A stretch of 64,000 bases of DNA, taken from Neorhizobium lilium. Its GTDB lineage: Bacteria; Pseudomonadota; Alphaproteobacteria; Rhizobiales; Rhizobiaceae. Where the stretch lies: positions 186,001-250,000 of the forward strand of contig NZ_SBIP01000003.1 in the NCBI RefSeq assembly GCF_004053875.1. Direction: 5' to 3'. The notes beneath the pieces were generated by a model. It had not been told where the DNA came from. It was given only the letters and a program-made list of their open reading frames with translations, and searched no databases. A program made the translations under genes and the position numbers. Below, one piece after another: positions 39,733 through 48,393 of this stretch; within the stretch, counting starts at the first letter, position 1, and each line of letters starts with the position of its first letter.

Positions 39733-40647
39733 TCAAGCATGTCGCGACAGGAACTCGGACACCTTTCCAAGGCAAAGAGCCTTCTCCTCGACATGCGGCA
39801 TGTGGCTCGAGTTCTCGAACAACACCCATTCGCAGCGCTTAACCCTGTCGACATAGGGCTTGACCACAAGCGGTGTCGCCTCGTCGTATCTTCCGGAAAT
39901 CAGCAAGGTTGGCGCGTCGATGAGATGCAGTCGATCCTCGATCGTCCAGCCCTTCATCGTGCCGATAACATGGAATTCGGTCGGGCCGTTCATGTTACGG
40001 TAAACGGTGTTGTCCTCGTCCATGATGGCAAAGGTACGGGCGACTTCCGACGGCCAGGGCGTGACGCGGCAGACATGGCGATCATAAAACACGCGCGAGG
40101 CGGTGATGTATTCGGGATCGGTGATCGTGCCGGCCTGTTCGTGTTTCAGGAGCGTGTCCTGCACTTCCTGCGGCAGTTCCTGGCGAAGTCGATTGGCTTC
40201 GGAAACCCAGGTATGCATGTTGGCCGGCGAGTTGGCGATAACAAGCGCCTTCAGTCCTCTCGGTTGTAGCACCGCATGCTCGGCTCCCAGCATGCCGCCC
40301 CAGGATTGTCCCAGAAACGCGTAATGATCCTGAATTCCGAGATGGTTCAGCAACGCATCGAGTTCCTCGAGAAACAGGGCAGGGGTCCAGAAATCGGGGC
40401 CCTTTTCCGGCAGCCGGGTCGAATTGCCGTTGCCGAGCTGGTCATAGTGAATGACCGGGCGGCCGTCGATTTCTGTGATGCCCTTGAAGCTATCGACGTA
40501 GTCATGAGTACAACCGGGGCCGCCATGCGCCACGATCAGCGGCAGCTTGCCGCTGTCGAGTGAGCCTGTAACGCGATACCAGGTCCGGTATTCGCGAAAG
40601 GGCATGAAAGCTTCTTTCACAGCGATTGCAGGCACATGCGTCTCCAT
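39733..40647 (-). CDS. pip: Proline-iminopeptidase-like alpha/beta hydrolase (S33), first copy
   Basis: A 304-residue S33 peptidase. [10 protein letters not shown] is the oxyanion-loop motif of proline iminopeptidases; the nucleophile is Ser in [10 protein letters not shown], with Asp in [10 protein letters not shown] and His in [10 protein letters not shown]. Such enzymes free N-terminal Pro or other residues from small peptides and amides (also called L-amino-acid amidases). It lies 53 bases after the LuxR-solo gene on the same strand. In OryR/XccR/PipR systems a pip gene next to the regulator is the usual target. The ATG at 40647 is used; 40605 is an alternative. Confidence 0.92.
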   Translation of the reverse strand: METHVPAIAVKEAFMPFREYRTWYRVTGSLDSGKLPLIVAHGGPGCTHDYVDSFKGITEIDGRPVIHYDQLGNGNSTRLPEKGPDFWTPALFLEELDALLNHLGIQDHYAFLGQSWGGMLGAEHAVLQPRGLKALVIANSPANMHTWVSEANRLRQELPQEVQDTLLKHEQAGTITDPEYITASRVFYDRHVCRVTPWPSEVARTFAIMDEDNTVYRNMNGPTEFHVIGTMKGWTIEDRLHLIDAPTLLISGRYDEATPLVVKPYVDRVKRCEWVLFENSSHMPHVEEKALCLGKVSEFLSRHA

Positions 40648-40700
40648 CTCGTGGCGGTCGATGGAAAAGCATAACGTGGCCGAAAGCAGCGTGGCAGCTA

Positions 40701-41483
40701 TCACAAGTTATAGGATGGCCAGTCTTCGAGCAGGCGGTAGTGGGCGGCGCGGACAACGGCCTGGGTGCGGTTTTTGGCGCCGAGCTTCTTCGCCGCCGCA
40801 TTGAGATGCATGACCACCGTCGGCACGGACCGATTGATGATGCGGGAGATTTCCTTGGCGGACAGGCCTTCTGCGGAATAACGCAGACATTCGCGCTCGC
40901 GCTCCGTCAGTCGAGTCGTTCCGGAGCGAAACATCTGGTCGTCGAACAGTGAATAGGCCGCCTCGTGGAAGACGTGGGCCAAAAGGTTGAAATCGGCGAT
41001 GTAGCGCAGGGCATGGCGCTCGAACTCGCGATTGCCGCCGAAGCGCACGCCGGTCACGGTTGCATAGTCGCCGCGGGGCATATGGACCGGAACCGTGACG
41101 CCGGTCGACATGTCTCTTTCGCTGAGATATCGGGCGACGGGTGCCGTGTCCTCGGTCATGAAGCGGCGGATCAGCGTGTCGGCATCCGCATCGTAATTCC
41201 AGAAGAACGGCGCCGAGGTGCGCAAGGCAACCTGCTGCACGGGGTCGATGCGGAAATAACCGCGATCGAACCAGTAATCGTGCATGTCGTCGGATATGTT
41301 GCGCAGTTTCAGCAGCGACGGGATCATGATCGCGCCGTCGAGATCGTAGGGCACCGGCGTGTAGTCGTAGATCAGTGCTTCGAAGCCGATCGCCTTCATC
41401 GCCTCGAAGATCTGGTCGATACGGCCGTCCAGCGTTTGATGCGCTGTAAACTGGCTTCTGATCGTGCCGATTTCGTCAATCAT
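40701..41483 (-). CDS. LuxR-solo regulator, plant-signal (OryR/PipR) type
   Basis: A 260-residue LuxR protein with an N-terminal autoinducer-binding domain (about residues 15-170) and a C-terminal GerE helix-turn-helix ([28 protein letters not shown] and onward). No luxI lies in the window. Counting from the conserved Asp-Pro (TraR D70, P71; here 80-81), the residue at TraR W57 is Met67 and at Y61 is Trp71, while W85 is kept (Trp95). These two changes define the plant-associated solos OryR, PsoR, XccR, NesR and PipR, which answer plant compounds instead of acyl-homoserine lactones. GGAG precedes the ATG at 41483. It is flanked by two pip genes and an ABC importer. Confidence 0.93.
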   Translation of the reverse strand: MIDEIGTIRSQFTAHQTLDGRIDQIFEAMKAIGFEALIYDYTPVPYDLDGAIMIPSLLKLRNISDDMHDYWFDRGYFRIDPVQQVALRTSAPFFWNYDADADTLIRRFMTEDTAPVARYLSERDMSTGVTVPVHMPRGDYATVTGVRFGGNREFERHALRYIADFNLLAHVFHEAAYSLFDDQMFRSGTTRLTERERECLRYSAEGLSAKEISRIINRSVPTVVMHLNAAAKKLGAKNRTQAVVRAAHYRLLEDWPSYNL

Positions 41484-41566
41484 CGCTGGCTCCGGTGCCG
41501 GACAAGCGCCGATCCTATCACTTCTTATAGCTGGCGCCCAATAGCGTTTGCGGTAAAAATCGGCTG

Positions 41567-41583
41567 TGCTCAAATATTGAGCA
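41567..41583. promoter_or_regulatory. Perfect inverted repeat in the luxR/pip intergenic region
   Basis: TGCTCAA-ATA-TTGAGCA (7-base arms, 17 bases in all) lies 26 bases before the pip ATG at 41609 and 84 before the leftward luxR start. It is the only strong dyad in the divergent region and is the best candidate for the LuxR-solo binding site. It does not closely match known acyl-homoserine-lactone lux boxes, and its distance to the pip start is short for a class II site, so the mode of action is open. Confidence 0.6.
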
Positions 41584-41608
41584 AGTGATATTTCCTCGGG
41601 ATGGCCAA

Positions 41609-42499
41609 ATGTGGCGTGAAATCAAGCCAGATGCTCGGCATGAGATTGAAGTCGATGGCCATAAGGTGGTGGCCTACAGCTTTGGCACCGGCACCGAGAC
41701 CGTGTTCTGCCTCAATGGCGGGCCGGGCCTGCCATGTGACTATCTGCGCGAAGCCCATTCCTGCCTGATCGACAAGGGTTACCGAGTCGTCGCCTTTGAT
41801 CAACTCGGCACCGGCGCTTCGGATCGCCCAACCGATCCGTCGCTCTGGACGATCGGCCGCTATGTCGAGGAAACCGAAACGGTGCGCAAGGCTCTCGGGC
41901 TCGGGAAGGTGCATATGCTCGGCCATTCATGGGGCGGCTGGCTGGCGATCGACTACGCGCTAACCTATCCGGAAAATCTGCAGACGCTGATCCTCGAGGA
42001 TACCGTCGCCGACATGCCGCATCTGATTTTGGAGCTGGAACGGCTGCGTGCGGCGCTCGGGCCGGAAACGGTTGCGATGATGCAGAAACATGAGGCGCAG
42101 GGCACTTACGACCATCCGGAATATCTCGCCGCCGTCACCATCCTCAACTATCGCCATGTCTGCCGCCTGCAGGAATGGCCGGCCCCGATCAACCGGTCTC
42201 TCGGCGACTGGAATATGGGACCCTACGGCACGATGCAGGGCCCGAACGAATTCCTTTATATCGGCAACCTAAAGGACTGGAACCGGATCGCGGATCTGCC
42301 GCGCATGACGGTGCCGACGCTGATCACCTGCGGCGAATATGATGAGCTGACTCCGGCCTGCGCGCTGAAAATGAAGCTCGCCATCCCGAATGCCGAGATC
42401 AAGGTGTTCGCCAATGCGAGCCATATGCCCTTCTACGAAAACCCGGCGGACTATTATCCGGCACTTGTCGATTTCCTGGCACGCAACGGGTCGAACTGA
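41609..42499 (+). CDS. pip: Proline-iminopeptidase-like alpha/beta hydrolase (S33), second copy
   Basis: A 296-residue paralogue of the gene at 39733. The oxyanion loop is LNGGPGLPCDYL; the triad is Ser in LGHSWGGWLA, Asp in CGEYDELTP and His in NASHMPFYEN. A GTG 24 bases upstream is an alternative start, but it touches the 41567 palindrome. It heads a rightward operon with a dipeptide-type ABC importer starting 42 bases later. The arrangement suggests that imported peptides or amides are cut at once in the cytosol. Confidence 0.92.
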   Translation: MWREIKPDARHEIEVDGHKVVAYSFGTGTETVFCLNGGPGLPCDYLREAHSCLIDKGYRVVAFDQLGTGASDRPTDPSLWTIGRYVEETETVRKALGLGKVHMLGHSWGGWLAIDYALTYPENLQTLILEDTVADMPHLILELERLRAALGPETVAMMQKHEAQGTYDHPEYLAAVTILNYRHVCRLQEWPAPINRSLGDWNMGPYGTMQGPNEFLYIGNLKDWNRIADLPRMTVPTLITCGEYDELTPACALKMKLAIPNAEIKVFANASHMPFYENPADYYPALVDFLARNGSN

Positions 42500-42541
42500 T
42501 GCATAGACCGATGAACGATTGCATCAGACGACGGAGGTGCC

Positions 42542-43480
42542 ATGCATCGCTATAGGTTCGTTTTCTTGAGGCCGCTGCAGTTCTTGCCGGTCATTTTCGG
42601 GATCAGCATCATCACTTTCATTCTGGTACGGCTGATCCCCGGTGACCCAGCGCGCGTCCTGCTCGGCACGCGCGCCACGCCGACGGCGATCGCCAATATC
42701 CGTGCGCAATTCGGTCTCGATGAACCGATCTGGCTGCAATATCTCTATTTCCTCCGGAACCTCGCCAATGGCGAGATGGGCAAATCGATCCTCTACAAGA
42801 TCGACGTGCTGAAGCTGATCGCAACGCGTATCGAGCCGACGCTCGCGCTTGTTGTCTGCAGCGTCCTGCTGTCGATCGCAATCGCGGTGCCGATGGCGTC
42901 GATTGCTGCGCGCAATGCGGGCAGGGGGCCGGATCACGCGGTCCGAATCATCTCCACCTTCGGCATCGGTTTTCCGCCTTTCTGGCTCGGCCTGATGCTG
43001 ATCATCCTTTTCAGCGTCAAACTCGATCTCCTGCCGGTTTCCGGTTATGGCGCCACGTTCGGCGACAAGCTCTCCCATCTGATCCTGCCGAGCCTCACCA
43101 TCGCATTGTCATTGTCGACGGTGCTGACGCGCAGCCTGCGTGCGGCGATGATCGAGGGCCTGAAATCGGATGTGGCAACGGCGGCACGCGCCCGCGGCAT
43201 GCCGGAACGGATCGTCTTCTGGCGTCATGTTCTGCCCAATTCCCTGGTTCCGACGATCAATCTTCTGGCCGTCAATACCGGCTGGCTTATCGGCGGCACG
43301 GTGGTCGTCGAAAGCGTGTTTGCACTGCCCGGCATGGGGCAATTGCTGGTGCGGGCGATATTTTCGCGAGATTACATGGTGGTGCAGGGCGTTGCCATGG
43401 TGTTTGCCTGCGCAACGGTGCTGGTCAACTTCCTTGCCGATATCGCCACCGTTGCAGCCGATCCTAGGGTGAAGCTGTGA
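42542..43480 (+). CDS. Dipeptide-type ABC transporter permease (DppB-like)
   Basis: A 312-residue permease with six membrane helices. It begins RPLQFLPVIFGISIITFILVRLIPGDPARVLLG, the DppB/OppB pattern with its extended periplasmic loop (FGLDEPIWLQYLYFLRNLANGEMGKS). The EAA loop that contacts the ATPase is DVATAARARGMPERIVFWRHVLPN. GGAGG lies six bases before the ATG. The stop overlaps the GTG start of the DppC-like gene. It belongs to the operon headed by the second pip. Confidence 0.94.
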   Translation: MHRYRFVFLRPLQFLPVIFGISIITFILVRLIPGDPARVLLGTRATPTAIANIRAQFGLDEPIWLQYLYFLRNLANGEMGKSILYKIDVLKLIATRIEPTLALVVCSVLLSIAIAVPMASIAARNAGRGPDHAVRIISTFGIGFPPFWLGLMLIILFSVKLDLLPVSGYGATFGDKLSHLILPSLTIALSLSTVLTRSLRAAMIEGLKSDVATAARARGMPERIVFWRHVLPNSLVPTINLLAVNTGWLIGGTVVVESVFALPGMGQLLVRAIFSRDYMVVQGVAMVFACATVLVNFLADIATVAADPRVKL

Positions 43481-44328
43481 GCGCCCGTGCCGTTTCGCTT
43501 TCCCATGCCGGCTGGAGGACATTTCTCGGCAAGCGGACGATGCTCGTCGCGGGCGCGTCGATCTTGCTGTTCTTCATTCTGATGGCGGTCTTCGCGCCAT
43601 TGATTGCACCCTACGATCCGATCCTGCAGGATGGCAGCGCGCGGCTGCAGGCGCCGTCTCTCCCGCATCCTTTCGGCACCGATAATTTCGGTCGCGATAT
43701 TCTCTCCCGCATCATCTGGGGCGCACGCATCGACCTCCAAATCGCATTCATCGGCGTCGTTTTTCCATTCGTCATCGGCACGATCGTCGGCACCGTTGCG
43801 GGCTTTTTCGGCGGCATCGTCGATGCGGTGTTCATGCGGATCGTCGACATCATCCTCGCCTTTCCCTTCCTGGTGCTGATGCTGTCGATCATCACCATTC
43901 TTGGGCCGGGACTTTCCAGCTTCTACATCGCCATGGCGCTGGTCGGCTGGGTCTCCTATGCGCGGTTGATCCGGGCGCAGATCCTGGTGTTGAAGAACAA
44001 CGACTATGCGGTTGCCGCCGTCAGCCTTGGCTTTGGCCGGATGCGGATCATGTTCCGCCATCTACTTCCCAATGCCATTGCCGGCTCGATCGTCTTTTCG
44101 ATGTCGGATGCGGTTCTGGTCCTGCTTTCCGGCGCGGCTGTGAGTTATCTCGGTCTCGGCGTCCAGCCGCCTGTCGCCGAATGGGGCGTGATGGTCGCGG
44201 AAGGCCAGAGCTTCATCACCACAGCCTGGTGGATCACCTTGTTTCCCGGCCTCTCCATCGTCTGCCTCGCCTTCGGCTTCAGCATCCTGGGCGATGCGCT
44301 CGGCGAACTGCTGGGAGTGCATGAATGA
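43477..44328 (+). CDS. Dipeptide-type ABC transporter permease (DppC-like), GTG start
   Basis: A 283-residue permease with six helices. The first helix is followed by HPFGTDNFGRDILSRIIWGARIDL, the DppC/OppC hallmark, and the EAA loop is YAVAAVSLGFGRMRIMFRHLLPN. It begins at GTG within the preceding stop region (overlap at 43477) and its own stop overlaps the next ATG (44325), so the three genes are tightly coupled. Confidence 0.94.
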   Translation: MSARAVSLSHAGWRTFLGKRTMLVAGASILLFFILMAVFAPLIAPYDPILQDGSARLQAPSLPHPFGTDNFGRDILSRIIWGARIDLQIAFIGVVFPFVIGTIVGTVAGFFGGIVDAVFMRIVDIILAFPFLVLMLSIITILGPGLSSFYIAMALVGWVSYARLIRAQILVLKNNDYAVAAVSLGFGRMRIMFRHLLPNAIAGSIVFSMSDAVLVLLSGAAVSYLGLGVQPPVAEWGVMVAEGQSFITTAWWITLFPGLSIVCLAFGFSILGDALGELLGVHE

Positions 44329-46019
44329 GCGCTGCCATTCTTTCTGTCCGCGACCTGACGGTCAAAGCTCATCTCGACGATGAAACGCGCATCCTGCTCG
44401 ATGCCGTCTCGCTGGATCTCGCCAAGGGTGAAATCCTCGGCCTGGTCGGCGAAAGCGGTTCCGGCAAGAGCCTGTTCTGCCGATCGCTCGTGCGGCTGCT
44501 GCCGTCTTCGCGGCTGAAGATCGAGGCCGGCTCTGTGCTTCTCGAAGGGCAAGACCTGACTGCTATCAGCGATGCCGAAATGCTCAACATTCGCGGCGGC
44601 GAGATCGGCATGATCTTCCAGAACCCGTCGAGCCATCTCGATCCTGTCATGCGGATCGGTGACCAGATTGCCGAGGGCATCCGCTATCATCAGGGTCTCG
44701 ATGGCAAGTCGGCGCGTCGGGCTGCAACCGAGATCCTGTCGCAGGTCGGCTTTCCCGATCCGATCTGCCAGTATCAAAGCTATCCGCACGAATTTTCCGG
44801 CGGTATGCGCCAACGTGCGATGATTGCCGTGGCACTTTCCTGCAATCCGAAGATCCTGATTGCCGATGAGCCGACGACTGCGCTCGACGTCACGATCCAG
44901 GCGCAGATCCTGCAATTGCTGATGGAGCTTCGCGACAGGCGTGGCCTGTCGATCATCCTGATCACCCACGATCTCGGCATCGTGGCGCAGACCTGCGACC
45001 GCATCGCGATCATGCGCGGCGGCAAGCTGCTGGAAGAGGGGCCGAAGCGGCAGATCCTGTCCCGCCCGCGCGACCCCTACACGATCAAGCTCATTCACAG
45101 CCATCCATCGATGCCGGACGCTGAACCCGTGGCGGAGGTTGCCGTCGCCGCTGCGCCGGTAAAGCCGATCCTGGAGATCGACGACCTGCATGTGCGCTTC
45201 CGGGTCGGCGGAAGTCTGTTCAGAGGGAGTGCGGTCAAGACAGTCTCTGCCGTATCCGGCATCAGCCTGCAGATCATGCCGGGCGAGACGGTCGGGATTG
45301 TCGGGGAATCCGGCAGTGGAAAGAGCACGCTTGCCCGCGCCGTGCTTGGCCTCACGCCGCTAACGTCCGGCCATATCAGCTTTGAAGGTGCCGACCTTGC
45401 TTTGCAGAGACAGGCGAGCCTTAAGAAGCTCAGGCGCGAGGCGGCAATGGTTTTTCAGGATCCGTTCAATGCGCTGAACCCGCGAATGACCATCGGGCAG
45501 ACGATTGGCGAGGTTTTGCTGGTGCAGGGGAAGATCGCCAAGGCGGATATTCCGCAGCGGATTGATGAACTGCTCGATCTCGTCGGGCTGGATCGTGAAT
45601 TTGCGAGCCGCAAGCCGCGCTCGATGAGCGGCGGTCAGTGCCAGCGAGCCGGCATTGCCCGGGCGCTTGCCGTTGATCCGAAGCTGATTATCGCCGACGA
45701 ATGTGTCGCCGCACTCGACGTCACCATTCAGGCGCAGATCATCGATCTTTTCCGCGAGCTGGCGGCGCGCATGAACCTGACGCTGCTATTCATCGCCCAT
45801 GATCTGGCGATCGTCCGCAATCTCTGTGCCCGCACCATCGTCATGTATCGCGGCGAGGTGGTTGAGGACGGGCCGTCCGAACAGGTTTTTTCGCGGCCCA
45901 GCCATTCTTATACGGCGTCACTTGTCGCGGCGATCCCGGATATCAATCCGGACAAGTCGCTGTTCAGCGATGCCCGGCGCGTGCCTCAGAGCATTCCATC
46001 CATCAAGAGCATGCCATAA
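44325..46019 (+). CDS. Tandem ABC ATPase (DppD-DppF fusion)
   Basis: A 564-residue protein with two complete ATPase domains, the counterparts of DppD and DppF joined in one chain. Half one: Walker A GESGSGKS, signature FSGGMRQR, Walker B LIADEPTTALD. Half two (from about residue 285): Walker A GESGSGKST, signature MSGGQCQRAGIARAL, Walker B IIADECVAALD. The usual Pro of ADEP is Cys in the second half, a mild change that should not stop hydrolysis. It powers the adjacent permeases. Confidence 0.95.
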   Translation: MSAAILSVRDLTVKAHLDDETRILLDAVSLDLAKGEILGLVGESGSGKSLFCRSLVRLLPSSRLKIEAGSVLLEGQDLTAISDAEMLNIRGGEIGMIFQNPSSHLDPVMRIGDQIAEGIRYHQGLDGKSARRAATEILSQVGFPDPICQYQSYPHEFSGGMRQRAMIAVALSCNPKILIADEPTTALDVTIQAQILQLLMELRDRRGLSIILITHDLGIVAQTCDRIAIMRGGKLLEEGPKRQILSRPRDPYTIKLIHSHPSMPDAEPVAEVAVAAAPVKPILEIDDLHVRFRVGGSLFRGSAVKTVSAVSGISLQIMPGETVGIVGESGSGKSTLARAVLGLTPLTSGHISFEGADLALQRQASLKKLRREAAMVFQDPFNALNPRMTIGQTIGEVLLVQGKIAKADIPQRIDELLDLVGLDREFASRKPRSMSGGQCQRAGIARALAVDPKLIIADECVAALDVTIQAQIIDLFRELAARMNLTLLFIAHDLAIVRNLCARTIVMYRGEVVEDGPSEQVFSRPSHSYTASLVAAIPDINPDKSLFSDARRVPQSIPSIKSMP

Positions 46020-46038
46020 CAAAGAAGGGAACGACATC

Positions 46039-47553
46039 ATGAACAGGAAGTGGAAATCGATCGGGTTTGCGGCGTTTGCCGCAGCCCTCAGCCTCAGTGC
46101 CAGCTTCGCCGAAGCCGCCGGTGTTCTGACCATCGGCCGTCGCGAGGATTCAACCACGTTCGACCCGATCAAGTCGGCACAGAATGTCGACAACTGGGTA
46201 TTCTCGAATGTCTTCGACGTCCTCATCCGCGTCGACAAGACCGGCACCAAGCTGGAGCCGGGCCTTGCCGAAAGCTGGACAATCTCGGGCGACGGGCTGA
46301 CCTATACGTTCAAGATCCGCGACGCCAAATTTTCGGATGGCTCGCCGATCACCGCCGAAGACGCTGCCTTCAGCCTTTTGCGCATCCGCGATAACAAAGG
46401 TTCGCTGTGGAGCGACAGCTACAAGATCGTCGAGACTGCCGAGGCGACCGATCCGAAGACGCTCACCGTCAAGCTGAAGACGCCGTCGGCACCGTTCCTG
46501 TCGACGCTGGCGCTGCCGAACGTCTCGGTCTTGTCGAAAAAGGCAGTCGAAGCCGGCGAAGATGCTTTCGCCGAACTGCCGACGGCATCGTCGGGCGCCT
46601 TCATCGTTAAGGAATGGCGCCGCGGCGATCGCGTCATTCTGGAAAAGAACCCCAATTTCTGGCAGGCGGACCGGGTGAAGCTCGATGGCGTCGAGTGGAT
46701 CTCGGTGCCTGACGACAATACCCGCATGCTGAATGTGCAGGCAGGACAGTTGGATACCGCCATCTTCGTGCCTTTCTCCCGCGTCGAGGAATTGAAGAAG
46801 GATGCCAATCTCACGGTCCTGACAGATACCTCGACCCGCGAAGACCATCTGCTGATCAACCACGAGCACGGCGCACTTGCCAAGAAGGAAGTCCGCCAGG
46901 CGCTCGACATGGCGCTCGACAAGAAGGCGATCGTCGATACCGTGACCTTCGGTATCGGCACGGTGGCGAATTCCTACATTCCGAAGGGCTCGCTCTATCA
47001 TTATGACGCCAACTATCAGTACCCTTACGATCCGGCAAAGGCGAAAGCTATGCTGGCGGATGCTGGTGCATCGAACCTGTCGCTGAATTACGTGGTCAAT
47101 GCCGGCAACGAAGTGGATGAGCAGATCGCCGTCCTGTTGCAGCAGCAGCTTGCCAAGGCAGGCGTCATCGTCAATCTGCAGAAGGTCGATCCGAGCCAGA
47201 GCTGGAACATGTTGATCGATGGCAGCTATGACATTTCGGTCATGTACTGGACGAATGACATCCTCGACCCCGACCAGAAAACGACCTTCGTGCTCGGCCA
47301 CGACACCAACATGAACTACATGACCCGCTACAAGAACGACAAGGTGAAGGACCTGGTGGCTGCCGCCCGCCTGGAACTCGATCCGAAGAAGCGTGAAGCG
47401 CTGTATGTCGAGATCCAGAAACTGGCCAAGGACGATGTCCACTGGATCGATCTTTATTACAGCCCGTATATCAACGTCGCCCGCAAGAACGTCGAGAATT
47501 TCTACCAAAACCCGCTTGGTCGTTTCTTCCTCGAAGATACCGTGAAGAACTGA
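46039..47553 (+). CDS. Dipeptide-type ABC transporter solute-binding protein (SBP family 5)
   Basis: A 504-residue periplasmic receptor. A Sec signal covers residues 1-27 (RKWKSIGFAAFAAALSLSASFAEAA). The mature protein begins GVLTIGRREDSTTFDPIKSAQNVDNWV and has the family 5 core (LEPGLAESWTISGDGLTYTFKIRDAKFSDGSPITAEDAAFSL). Family 5 proteins bind di- and oligopeptides, opines, glutathione or related amides. It lies last in the operon, unusual in that DppA is more often first. The ligand is unknown; the pip genes point to a small peptide or amide. Confidence 0.95.
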   Translation: MNRKWKSIGFAAFAAALSLSASFAEAAGVLTIGRREDSTTFDPIKSAQNVDNWVFSNVFDVLIRVDKTGTKLEPGLAESWTISGDGLTYTFKIRDAKFSDGSPITAEDAAFSLLRIRDNKGSLWSDSYKIVETAEATDPKTLTVKLKTPSAPFLSTLALPNVSVLSKKAVEAGEDAFAELPTASSGAFIVKEWRRGDRVILEKNPNFWQADRVKLDGVEWISVPDDNTRMLNVQAGQLDTAIFVPFSRVEELKKDANLTVLTDTSTREDHLLINHEHGALAKKEVRQALDMALDKKAIVDTVTFGIGTVANSYIPKGSLYHYDANYQYPYDPAKAKAMLADAGASNLSLNYVVNAGNEVDEQIAVLLQQQLAKAGVIVNLQKVDPSQSWNMLIDGSYDISVMYWTNDILDPDQKTTFVLGHDTNMNYMTRYKNDKVKDLVAAARLELDPKKREALYVEIQKLAKDDVHWIDLYYSPYINVARKNVENFYQNPLGRFFLEDTVKN

Positions 47554-47560
47554 TGACGTG

Positions 47561-47588
47561 TCGGCCGGGCGCTTCGGCGCCTGGCCGA
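47561..47588. terminator. Convergent terminator hairpin
   Basis: TCGGCC(G)GGCGC-TTCG-GCGCC(T)GGCCGA forms a near-perfect stem with a stable TTCG loop. It lies between the convergent solute-binding gene and the deoR gene and can serve both strands. There is no T-run. Confidence 0.6.
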
Positions 47589-47605
47589 TCGGGCTGATGC
47601 ACCCT

Positions 47606-48391
47606 TTACAAAGGATCGGGATCTGCCACGACGATATGGACACCGGCTGCGTCAAGGGCCGCTGCCATCTCCGGGTCCGGCAGGCGATCAACGACCAAGC
47701 GTGTGACCTTGCTCAGCTCCGCCACCTGAAAAACGGCCGGACGACCCAGCTTGGTGTGGTCCGCCAGCACCGTGATGCTCCGGGCCTGGGCAATCATCGC
47801 GCGGGCCATCTCTGTTTCTCGCAGATCATAGTCCATGATCGCGGTCGCAGTGATCGTGCCGACTGTCAGGACTACATGCTCGGCCTTGAATTGCGCGATC
47901 TGGGCGGTGGCCATCGCGCCCAGCGTTTCGCGTCCCTCGGCCGCAACTTCGCCGCCGACCAGATAGACATGATGGCGCATCTCCGCCTGCGCCAGGATAT
48001 GGGCGATCTGAGGAGAGTTGGTGATCACGGTCATGTTGCGCTTCTTGGCGAGTGCGTGTGCAAAGGCGATCGTCGTCGAGCCGGTGTCGATGAACAGCAC
48101 CGAGCCCTCGGGAAACAGGGTCGCGGCTGCGCGCGCGATGGCGGTCTTCTCCGCCCTTCGCTCTTTCATGCGGGTGTCGAATTCGTTTTCGTAAAGCGAT
48201 GTATCGTTGAGCTTCATGGCTCGCGCGCCGCCGTGGAACTTGCGAATGCGGCCGCCGGCATCCAGATCCGAGAGATCACGCCTGACTGTCTCGCGCGACG
48301 CACCAAAACGCTTGGCCAGGTCCTCGACCATCACCTCGCCGGTCTCTTCGAGAAGCCGGAGAATCTCGTTGCGCCTAGCTGCCGGTTTCAT
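47606..48391 (-). CDS. DeoR-family repressor
   Basis: A 261-residue regulator. The helix-turn-helix is RRNEILRLLEETGEVMVEDLAKRFGASRETVRRDLSDLDAGGRIRK, and the C-terminal sensor has the sugar-phosphate motif FIDTGSTTIAFAHAL and ADHTKLGRPAVF, as in GlpR-like DeoR proteins that bind phosphorylated intermediates. It begins two bases after the stop of the FAD/Fe-S gene, so they form one transcript from the divergent promoter at 51.4 kb. The presumed inducer is the product of the adjacent FGGY kinase. The shared operator at 51387 and 63070 is its likely target. Confidence 0.93.
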   Translation of the reverse strand: MKPAARRNEILRLLEETGEVMVEDLAKRFGASRETVRRDLSDLDAGGRIRKFHGGARAMKLNDTSLYENEFDTRMKERRAEKTAIARAAATLFPEGSVLFIDTGSTTIAFAHALAKKRNMTVITNSPQIAHILAQAEMRHHVYLVGGEVAAEGRETLGAMATAQIAQFKAEHVVLTVGTITATAIMDYDLRETEMARAMIAQARSITVLADHTKLGRPAVFQVAELSKVTRLVVDRLPDPEMAAALDAAGVHIVVADPDPL

Positions 48392-48393
48392 CC

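Noticed and set aside
39440..39829. 129-residue leftward frame over the remnant
   Set aside because: No ribosome site or recognisable family; the rightward frame has the better codon pattern.
40701..41483. Acyl-homoserine-lactone quorum-sensing receptor
   Set aside because: The W57 and Y61 equivalents are Met and Trp, and no luxI-like gene is present, so a plant-signal solo fits better.
46150..47691. 513-residue leftward frame opposite the solute-binding gene
   Set aside because: The opposite strand has a complete binding protein with signal peptide and ribosome site; this frame has none of these.
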